This document shows positions 6,740 through 12,851 of a stretch of DNA of 12,851 nucleotides, piece by piece. Made by a program: the position numbers and the translations under genes. The notes under the pieces are model-generated. The model had not been told where the DNA came from and searched no databases. It worked only from the letters and a program-made list of their open reading frames with translations. The DNA comes from Streptomyces aureocirculatus (GTDB taxonomy: Bacteria > Actinomycetota > Actinomycetes > Streptomycetales > Streptomycetaceae), in contig NZ_JOAP01000106.1 in the NCBI RefSeq assembly GCF_000720475.1, positions 1-12,851 on the forward strand. Reading direction: 5' to 3'. Within the stretch, counting starts at the first letter, position 1. Every line of letters begins with the position of its first letter.

Positions 6740-7757
6740 GGCGGCCGGGTCGGACGGGCGGGCGGCGGCCGAGGCGGCGGGGTCGGACGGGCGGGCGGCG
6801 GCCGAGGCGGCGGGGTCGGACGGGCGGGCTGGCGCCGAGACGGTCGGGTCGGACGGGCGGGCAGCGTCGGGCGTGGCCCTCGGGACGGGAAGCGGTGGGC
6901 GGGCAGTGAGTCTCGCCTGGACCCTCGGCCTGTTCCGCAGCGAGCTGTCCCTCACCTTCCGCCGCTGGCGGACCCTCGCGCTGCTCGCGGTGCTCGCCGC
7001 CGTGCCCGTACTCGTCGGCGTCGCCGTCAGGATCGAGACGAGCGACGGCGGTTCGATCGGCGGTGGCGGCCCCGACGGCGGCGGCGGCCCCGCGTTCATC
7101 GCGCAGGTCACCAACAACGGTCTGTTCCTCGTCTTCACAGCGCTGGCCGCGACACTGCCGTTCTTCCTGCCGATGGCGATCGGCGTCGTCGCCGGGGACG
7201 CCATCGCGGGCGAGGCGAGCGCGGGAACACTGCGCTACCTCCTCGTCGCACCCGCGGGCCGCACCCGGCTCCTGCTCGCCAAGTACGCGAGCACGCTGGC
7301 GTTCTGCCTGGTCGCGACGCTGGTGGTGGCGGCCTCCGCGCTCGCGGTGGGGGCGCTGCTCTTCCCGCTCGGCGAGGTCACCACGATCTCCGGGACCCGG
7401 ATCAGCTTCACCGACGGATTGCTGCGCGCCCTGCTGATCGCGCTGGTCGTGGCCGCCTCACTGATCGGTGTGGCGGCCCTCGGCCTGTTCGTGTCGACGC
7501 TGACGAACAGCGGCATCGCCGCCATGGCGACCACCGTCGGCCTGCTCATCACCGTCCAGATCGTCGACCAGATCCCGCAACTGCACGCGGTCCACCCGTA
7601 TCTGTTCTCGCACTACTGGCTGTCCTTCGCCGACCTGATGCGCGAACCCGTCTACTGGGACGACCTGGTGAAGAACCTCGGCCTCCAGGGCCTGTACGCC
7701 GGGGTGTTCGGGTCGGCGGCCTGGGCACGGTTCGGAGCGAAGGACATCGCCACGTAG
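6726..7757 (+). CDS. ABC-2 type permease with repeat-rich N-terminus
   Basis: 343 aa. Residues 4-47 are four 11-residue repeats (AEAAGSDGRAA type), a polar cytoplasmic extension. The permease proper starts near Val61 (SLAWTLGLFRSELSL). Six hydrophobic segments lie at about 83-103, 133-157, 188-213, 233-257, 262-282 and 319-334, the usual ABC-2 count. GEASAGTLRYLLVAPAGRTR (162-181) is the typical loop that couples to the ATPase. A Gly-rich extracellular loop (108-122) follows the first segment. The ATG at 6726 overlaps the ATPase stop and has GGGAGAGGG (6712-6720) upstream. An in-frame GTG at 6906 would remove the whole extension and is a possible alternative start. The partner is the ATPase upstream; the substrate is unknown. 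Confidence 0.88.
   Translation: MSRAEAAGSDGRAAAEAAGSDGRAAAEAAGSDGRAGAETVGSDGRAASGVALGTGSGGRAVSLAWTLGLFRSELSLTFRRWRTLALLAVLAAVPVLVGVAVRIETSDGGSIGGGGPDGGGGPAFIAQVTNNGLFLVFTALAATLPFFLPMAIGVVAGDAIAGEASAGTLRYLLVAPAGRTRLLLAKYASTLAFCLVATLVVAASALAVGALLFPLGEVTTISGTRISFTDGLLRALLIALVVAASLIGVAALGLFVSTLTNSGIAAMATTVGLLITVQIVDQIPQLHAVHPYLFSHYWLSFADLMREPVYWDDLVKNLGLQGLYAGVFGSAAWARFGAKDIAT
6738..6869 (+). repeat. 33-bp coding tandem repeat in the permease gene
   Basis: Four units at 6738-6770, 6771-6803, 6804-6836 and 6837-6869 encode AEAAGSDGRAA, the same again, AEAAGSDGRAG and AETVGSDGRAA. Units 1 and 2 differ at one base; later units drift. The array keeps the frame and has very high third-position GC. 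It starts inside the ATPase-permease overlap, just at the ATPase stop codon. Confidence 0.9.
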
Positions 7758-7799
7758 GCGAAGGACATCGCCACGTAAGCGAAGGCCGTTGCCACGAAG
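7737..7799 (+). repeat. 21-bp tandem repeat spanning the permease stop
   Basis: Three 21-base units at 7737-7757, 7758-7778 and 7779-7799. The first encodes the permease C-terminus AKDIAT and its TAG stop. The second is identical except that it ends in TAA. The third is degenerate and ends in AAG. The array therefore sets two consecutive in-frame stop codons 21 bases apart. It fills almost the whole gap to the convergent FMN reductase gene. Confidence 0.9.
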
Positions 7800-7806
7800 G
7801 GACGGC

Positions 7807-8421
7807 TCACTCCTCCTCGTACGAGGACTCGCCGAACGGGAAGCGGGCCAGCGGGACGTCCTCGCGGGCGAAGAACGTCTTGGCGCGGGCCAGGGCCTCG
7901 GTGTCGTTCAGGACGTGGCCGGGCCGGGTGCCGTTGCCGAGCAGGACGCCGCCGAAGCGCATCGGGAAGAACGCGGCGGTGTTGCGCAACGTGCCGACCA
8001 GCGGGTCCGCGGCGGCCTCGTTGCGGTCCGCGAGGGCCGTCACGCCCCACAGGGTGCGGCCCGCGAGGGTGTTCTTGAAGTCGAGCTCCGGCACCTCCAG
8101 CCAGGCGTCCCAGTAGTCGAGGTAGCGCTTGACGGTGGCCGACACCGAGTACCAGTACAGCGGCGAGGCGATGACGATGTCCGTCGCGGCGAGCGTGGCG
8201 TCGAGCAGCAGCGCCTCGGTGTCGCCCTCGGGCCGGGGGCGGGCGCGGGGGCGGCTGTCGTCGTGGCGCAGGTCCTGGAAGTCCGGGAGCGGATGGCCGG
8301 CCAGGTCGATCCAGCGCTGCTCGACGTCCGACGGCAGTTGCTCGGCCGCCTTGCGGGCCAGCATCTCGGTGTTGCCCTGCGGGCGGGCGCTGCCGTGGAC
8401 GAAGAGGAACGAGCGAGTCAT
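7807..8421 (-). CDS. NADPH-dependent FMN reductase family oxidoreductase
   Basis: 204 aa with a flavodoxin-like fold, normal for the FMN_red family. The phosphate-binding loop is HGSARPQGNTEML (9-21). The second flavin contact is ASPLYWYSVSATVKRYLD (85-102), the hallmark SPxYWYSxSxxxKxxxD pattern. Such enzymes use NAD(P)H to reduce FMN, quinones, azo compounds or similar acceptors in the cytoplasm; the acceptor here is unknown. The ATG at 8421 is chosen because AGGGGG (8429-8434) precedes it by 7 bases and the domain begins directly after it. An in-frame extension upstream would read through the operator. The gene converges on the ABC permease gene with a 49-base gap. The 39-bp dyad over its promoter indicates repression by a regulator not encoded in this window. 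Confidence 0.88.
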   Translation of the reverse strand: MTRSFLFVHGSARPQGNTEMLARKAAEQLPSDVEQRWIDLAGHPLPDFQDLRHDDSRPRARPRPEGDTEALLLDATLAATDIVIASPLYWYSVSATVKRYLDYWDAWLEVPELDFKNTLAGRTLWGVTALADRNEAAADPLVGTLRNTAAFFPMRFGGVLLGNGTRPGHVLNDTEALARAKTFFAREDVPLARFPFGESSYEEE

Positions 8422-8437
8422 GGTGGTGCCCCCTGGG

Positions 8438-8497
8438 TGCTTGCGTACGACGAATGCTTGCGTCTGCACTATATGCACGCGCAAGCATTCTCGTCCA
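8438..8497 (-). promoter_or_regulatory. Promoter and 39-bp dyad operator of the FMN reductase gene
   Basis: On the minus strand, TGGACG (8492-8497) and TATAGT (8468-8473), separated by 18 bases, form a good -35/-10 pair. A dyad centred on base 8471 covers it. Its outer arms are GAATGCTTGCG (8452-8462) and CGCAAGCATTC (8480-8490), a perfect 11-bp inverted repeat. Its inner arms, TGCA (8465-8468) and TGCA (8474-8477), share the same centre. A further TGCTTGCG lies at 8438-8445, next to the ribosome binding site. A dimeric repressor of TetR, MarR or HxlR type would fit. Confidence 0.7.
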
Positions 8498-8527
8498 GAG
8501 TGCCCAGGGGGCTGGAGTTTCCGAGAG

Positions 8528-8567
8528 GCCCCGGGAAGCCCCGGGAAGCCCCGGGTGGTCCCGGGCG
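8528..8567. repeat. 10-bp CCCGGG tandem repeat
   Basis: Four decamers: GCCCCGGGAA twice, then GCCCCGGGTG and GTCCCGGGCG. Each has a CCCGGG palindrome at its centre. They lie between the M28 gene stop and the FMN reductase promoter. A weak 7-bp hairpin, CCCGGGG (8585-8591) with CCCCGGG (8603-8609), sits closer to the M28 stop and might contribute to termination on the minus strand. Confidence 0.75.
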
Positions 8568-8613
8568 GCGAGCTGCGAGGCGGGCCCGGGGGAGGGGGCG
8601 GACCCCGGGGGGA

Positions 8614-9663
<1,050 letters not shown>

Positions 9664-9746
9664 GAGCGGGATCCGGACGCGCTGTTCCGCATACCGGTTC
9701 GCCCTGGACATTTTGCGTGCGTGACCGCCGCCCCGAGACCGCTGGT

Positions 9747-11228
9747 TCAGGGCGGGCCGGGCGGTACGTGGACTTCCGGTACGTGGACTTCCCAGCCCGG
9801 CGAGTAGGTGCCGGGCACCGGAATCCTGAGCCAGTCCCGAGCCCACGCGGGTGGCGCGTGCCTGCGCAGGACGAGGGCGGAGGGCCGCCGTTCGTCGCCG
9901 CGGGGCGCGGGCTCGCACCCGGCCGTGTACGCCAGCGGGATCACGGTCGTGTTGCCCCGCAGCAGACAGGGCGGTCGCACCCCGTGCCGGTGCAGCACCT
10001 CGGCCACCCGCTGCCAGTCCTCTCTCGAGACCTCCTGGATACGGGTGTTGCCCGACGTGAGGGTGGTCTGCACGGCGAGGTGTCCGGCGAGCACCACCGC
10101 GAGAACGCCCCCGGCGAGCACCGGTTGGCGCGCCCGTCCGGCCCACCGCACCGCGGCAAGCACCCCGAGCGCGGCGGGCACCGCGAGCAGTGCGTGCGTG
10201 GGGAGCAGGAACCGGGGTGTCGTGTACGGCACGAGGAGGACGTACGGCAGCGCGGCGCACAATCCCACGGCCACGGCGAGGCGGACACCCGCGGCCGTCC
10301 GTCGCAGCCGCCGTGCCGACCACAGGCCGAGGGGTACGAACACGGCGAGCAGCACCCACCACGACAGCGCGGGCACCCGCACCCCGTCCCCCGTGCACGG
10401 GCGGCACAGCAGGGGCCCGTCGATGGCGGTGAACTGGTGCAGCGCCGAGTCCGTGAACCGCAGTCCGCCCTGCACCTCGCTGGCGTCGTCGAGGCGTTCG
10501 CGTACGCCACCGAAGCGAACGTATGCCTCCACCACCCACGGCAGCAGTCCGGCCGCGGCCCCCGCGGCCACGGCGAGCGCCCGGCCGCGCGAGCGCCACA
10601 GCGGCACGAGGACGGCGGCGGCGAGCAGCGGAAGGGCCACGGCGACGCCGTCGTTCGGCCGCATCAGGGCGGCGAGCGCGAGGCCGGCGGCGATGCCCGC
10701 GTACGTACGCGGGCGCGAAGGGCCTGGGTGCAGGAACAGTCCCACGGCGGCTGCCGCGCCCATGGCGGTGTAGTGGTTGGGCATCGCCGCGCCCGCGTAG
10801 AACAGCGTGATCCACAGGCTGCCGTACAGCGCGGCGGCGACCCCCGCGACCTCCGGGAACCGGGGCAGGGCTCGCCGCCAGGGCGCGAACCCGAGGTAGA
10901 GCGCGGCTGTCGCGAGCGCCGTCAGCCACACCCGGAGCAGCACCACGGAGTCGCTCCACGCGGCCACCGGCGCGATGAGTACGGGAACGCCCCGGGTACG
11001 GGGTGCGCTGAACGGGACGCTCCCCGGGGCCCCGCCGGGCTCGTGGGGCCCGAAGCGGCTCGCGTAGACGATCTCGTCCCAGCCGAGCCGCAGGTCCAGA
11101 GGCACCAGGGCCACCGACACCAGCGCGAACAGGGCGCACACACCCAGGAGCAGATGCCGCGACCGCCGTTCGCGCTCGCGACGCGTGAGTTCTGGCCTCT
11201 GCGGTTTTCGGTGCTCGACGGCGGTCAC
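9747..11228 (-). CDS. GT-C-like multi-spanning membrane glycosyltransferase
   Basis: 493 aa. A basic N-terminus (RRERERRSR, 16-24) leads into about nine to eleven hydrophobic segments, the first at 25-43. Directly after it, LGWDEIVYASRF (48-59) carries the acidic Asp51-Glu52 pair expected in the first outer loop of GT-C enzymes (PMT/ArnT-like), which transfer sugars from polyprenyl-phosphate donors. MPNHY (149-153), ALMRPND (187-193) and TTPRFLLPTHALL (336-348) are further family-like loop motifs. The last 110 residues are a soluble outer domain ending in a duplicated EVHVP. The GTG at 11228 has only a weak site (GGTGGA); the frame is open upstream into the repeat array, so the start is uncertain. 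Donor and acceptor are unknown. Confidence 0.7.
   Translation of the reverse strand: MTAVEHRKPQRPELTRRERERRSRHLLLGVCALFALVSVALVPLDLRLGWDEIVYASRFGPHEPGGAPGSVPFSAPRTRGVPVLIAPVAAWSDSVVLLRVWLTALATAALYLGFAPWRRALPRFPEVAGVAAALYGSLWITLFYAGAAMPNHYTAMGAAAAVGLFLHPGPSRPRTYAGIAAGLALAALMRPNDGVAVALPLLAAAVLVPLWRSRGRALAVAAGAAAGLLPWVVEAYVRFGGVRERLDDASEVQGGLRFTDSALHQFTAIDGPLLCRPCTGDGVRVPALSWWVLLAVFVPLGLWSARRLRRTAAGVRLAVAVGLCAALPYVLLVPYTTPRFLLPTHALLAVPAALGVLAAVRWAGRARQPVLAGGVLAVVLAGHLAVQTTLTSGNTRIQEVSREDWQRVAEVLHRHGVRPPCLLRGNTTVIPLAYTAGCEPAPRGDERRPSALVLRRHAPPAWARDWLRIPVPGTYSPGWEVHVPEVHVPPGPP
9763..9792 (-). repeat. 15-bp duplication at the glycosyltransferase C-terminus
   Basis: Two perfect copies of GGTACGTGGACTTCC (9763-9777 and 9778-9792, plus-strand reading) encode the repeated EVHVP near the end of the membrane glycosyltransferase. 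The unit preserves the frame. Confidence 0.9.
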
Positions 11229-11317
11229 CGGTCCACCGTAGGAAACGGGGGGTTCGGGAGGGCAGTAGCCCTGGGGGGTGGGCGTGGCGCGCCCGGCTCC
11301 GCGGCGCCTTGCTCCGC

Positions 11318-12316
11318 GGTAACCGTCTGCGCCGGGGGGGGGCGGCGTTGCCTCCGCGCTCCCGCCTCCCGGGTGAGTGTGCTCGGGTGCGGCAACCGTC
11401 TGCGCCGGGGGGGCGGTAACCGTGTGGGCCCGGCCGCCTCCCGGGGTGGGGGTGCTCGGGTGCGGCAACCGTCTGCGCCGCTGCGCGGCGCGATCCCACC
11501 CACCCGCCCGTGACTGTTGTCCCCGGGGTGCCGGAGGGGCCGGGTGTGTGCTCGGGTGCGGCAGTCGTCTGGCCGTGGGCGCGGCGACTGTTTGCGCCAC
11601 TGCGCGGCGCGATCCCACCCGCCCGCCGGTGACCGTTGTCTCCGGGGTGCCGGGGTGCCGGGGGTCCGGTGTGCTTGGGTGGGGCAGTCGTCTGGCTGTG
11701 GGTGCGGCAACCGTCTGCGCCGCTGCGCGGCGTGATCCCACCCGCCCGCCCGTGACTGTTGTCCCCGGCGTGCCGGAGGGGCCGGGTGTGCTCAGGTGCG
11801 GCAACCGTCTGGCCGTGGGTGCGGCGACCGTCTCCGCCGTGGGGTGTCGTTACTTCCACCCGGCCGCCTGTGACTGTTGTCCCCGGGGTGGGGGGCCGCC
11901 GAGTCCCCGGCGTGCCGGAGGGGCCGGGTGTGCTCAGGTGCGGCGACCGTCTGGCCGTGGGTGCGGCGACCGTCTCCGCCGTGGGGTGTCGTTACTTCCA
12001 CCCGGCCGCCTGTGACTGTTGTCCCCGGGGTGGGGGGCCGCCGACGCCCGTGACTGTTGTCTCCGGGGTGCCGGGGGGTCCGGTGTGTGCTTGGGTGGGG
12101 CAGTCGTCTGGCTGTGGGTGCGGCAACCGTCTGCGCCGCTGCGCGGCGCGATCCCACCCGCCCGCCGGTGACTGTTGTCCCCGGGGTGCCGGGGGGCCGG
12201 TGTGTGCTCGGGTGCGGCAGTCGTCTGGCCGTGGGTGCGGCTACCGTCTTCGCCGCTGCGCGGCGTTGACCCCACCCACCCGCCCCACCCCCGTGACCGT
12301 CGTCCCCGGGGTACCG
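11318..12316. repeat. Degenerate tandem array, about 117-bp unit
   Basis: About seven units follow one another, starting near 11449, 11544, 11669, 11785, 11927, 12083 and 12200, with partial copies back to 11318. A full unit contains, in order: GTGCTCGGGTGCGGC; a GTCTGGCCGTGGGTGCGGC segment; ACCGTCTGCGCC; the hairpin GCGCCGCTGCGCGGCGC; a GATCCCACCCGCCCG tract; TGACTGTTGTC; and CCCGGGGTGCCGG. TGACTGTTGTC occurs exactly at 11511, 11753, 11871, 12013, 12051 and 12169. Two subtypes exist: one with the hairpin, one (11785-12044) in which GTGGGGTGTCGTTACTTCC replaces it. Units at 11669 and 12083 are close copies of each other, which suggests rounds of unequal exchange. Confidence 0.9.
11761..12044. 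repeat. Near-perfect 142-bp tandem duplication
   Basis: Bases 11761-11902 and 11903-12044 are adjacent copies that differ at one base by eye (A at 11803, G at 11945). They lie inside the larger array and are far more alike than the other units, so this duplication is probably recent. Confidence 0.9.
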
Positions 12317-12468
12317 GACGCCAACTGCGGGTTCGGCGGCAGGAAATCGGGCGGTAGATGGTGTTGCCCGGAGTGCGTCGGTCAGGGGACACGGGGCGAG
12401 TGGCCGGGGGCTCGGAGGCGCGGATTCGGGGTCGTCGTTCGGTGTGCGGCGGCTCTGTGCCGGAAGAA

Positions 12469-12483
12469 GGGTGGGTGGGTGGG
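12469..12483 (+). other. G-quadruplex motif (GGGT)3GGG
   Basis: Four runs of exactly three G separated by single T residues (GGG at 12469, 12473, 12477 and 12481). This is the archetypal, very stable parallel quadruplex sequence in DNA or RNA. It ends two bases before a 10-bp hairpin. Confidence 0.8.
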
Positions 12484-12485
12484 AG

Positions 12486-12511
12486 AGCCCGTCGCGGAGC
12501 GACGGGCTTCT
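12486..12511. terminator. Hairpin terminator candidate
   Basis: AGCCCGTCGC (12486-12495) and GCGACGGGCT (12499-12508) form a perfect 10-bp stem with a GGA loop, followed by TCT. On the plus strand it would end any transcript crossing the repeat array. On the minus strand it could end a gene lying beyond the right edge. No gene in the window clearly needs it. Confidence 0.55.
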
Positions 12512-12574
12512 GGGGTGCGGGGGTGTGGGCGGTGCCGGGGGTGCGCGGGCCCGCTCGGCTCGCGGTGGTGGGGT

Positions 12575-12851
12575 GTGAGCGGGACTGCCCCGCCTTGCGG
12601 TCGCGGCAGTGGGCGGGAGCATCTGGCTGCCGGTGGCGGCCGCGCGCGGCGGGAGTGTCCGGCTGGCGGCGGCGGGAAGCCGGGCGGCGGGAGTATCCGC
12701 CTTGCGGTTGCGGCAGTGGGCGGGAGTATCTGGCTCGCGGTGGCAGCAGTGGGCGGGACGCCCGGCCACCGGCGGCGGGGTGTGGGCGGGGAGTGTCCGG
12801 TCCCCGGGGGTTGGGTGTGGGGAGGGTGTGTCCGGCTCGCGGGGGTGGGGG
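12575..12851. repeat. G-rich degenerate array, about 35-bp unit
   Basis: The anchor GGCGGGA or a close form recurs near 12578, 12612, 12648, 12686, 12719, 12751 and 12786, spaced 32-38 bases. A longer match of 38 bases (12591-12628 and 12698-12735, two differences) shows a higher-order period of 107 bases. The array runs to the window edge. A second G-quadruplex motif with loops TT, TGT and A lies at 12806-12826. Confidence 0.7.

Larger units (their letters stand above)
11229..12851. other. 1.6-kb non-coding repeat region
   Basis: No convincing gene. Long open frames exist on both strands because stop codons are rare at this GC content, but none is supported. The main array units have lengths (116, 117, 125, 142 bases) that shift the frame, and the translations jump between frames with no domain. 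The stretch holds, in order: about 90 bases of upstream sequence for the minus-strand glycosyltransferase; the large array (11318-12316); about 150 unremarkable bases (12317-12468); a G-quadruplex motif with a hairpin; and a second G-rich array to the window end. Confidence 0.75.

Noticed and set aside
4067..7204. A 1045-codon open frame on the minus strand
   Set aside because: It lies opposite the LolA-like and ABC genes, which have clear motifs and ribosome binding sites. Its translation is Arg/Ala/Val-rich with no domain, as expected for antisense of GC-rich genes.
9717..11513. A 598-codon open frame on the plus strand
   Set aside because: Antisense of the membrane glycosyltransferase; the translation is Arg/Gly/His-rich and has no hydrophobic pattern or motif.
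11229..11804. N-terminal extension of the glycosyltransferase through the repeat array
   Set aside because: The added residues are repeat translations (GTPGTTVTGG type) that switch frames between units. The membrane domain starts soon after the GTG at 11228.
11318..12316. CRISPR array
   Set aside because: There are no short identical repeats separated by unique spacers of constant size; the whole unit of about 117 bp is repeated, and no cas gene is present.
11792..12769. A 325-codon repeat protein on the minus strand
   Set aside because: Unit lengths are not multiples of three, so no peptide repeat is maintained. No ribosome binding site or domain was seen.

Overview
The window looks like Streptomyces or a close actinomycete relative. 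Every convincing gene is very GC-rich, with G or C at nearly all third codon positions. One gene product aligns by eye, metal ligand for metal ligand, with the secreted Streptomyces griseus aminopeptidase. A long-chain polyprenyl diphosphate synthase of the menaquinone type is also present. No tRNA, rRNA, CRISPR array, insertion sequence or phage gene was seen.

Layout, left half (genes on +): a Cof-type HAD phosphatase (278-1090, probably a leaderless start); a 460-base spacer with short tandem repeats and the promoter region of the next gene; polyprenyl diphosphate synthase (1551-2561); a secreted two-domain CHRD-DUF3455 protein with an 18-bp repeat array at its 5' end (2804-3931), followed by a strong hairpin terminator; a membrane-anchored or secreted LolA/RseB-like protein (4259-5518), followed by an 18-bp-stem hairpin and a palindromic 18-bp tandem array; and an overlapping ABC exporter pair, ATPase (5774-6739) then ABC-2 permease (6726-7757), the permease carrying a 33-bp repeat array at its N-terminus.

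Right half (genes on -): an NADPH-dependent FMN reductase (7807-8421) whose promoter lies inside a 39-bp dyad; a secreted M28 zinc aminopeptidase (8614-9579); and a multi-spanning GT-C-like membrane glycosyltransferase (9747-11228). The last 1.6 kb (11229-12851) has no convincing gene. It holds a degenerate tandem array with a unit of about 117 bp (11318-12316), including a near-perfect 142-bp duplication, then a canonical G-quadruplex motif abutting a hairpin, then a second G-rich array with a unit of about 35 bp.

How the genes work together: only the ABC ATPase and permease form an evident operon, by overlapping reading frames. The LolA-like gene probably belongs with them functionally, but strong hairpins separate it on both sides. 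The other genes look like independent cell-envelope, secretion or housekeeping units. The most unusual feature of the window is the density of tandem repeats (7, 6, 9, 10, 15, 18, 18, 21, 22, 33, 35, 117 and 142 bp), most of them placed at the starts or ends of genes. No clearly new multi-gene system was found. The strongest unexplained elements are the repeat arrays and the FMN reductase operator.
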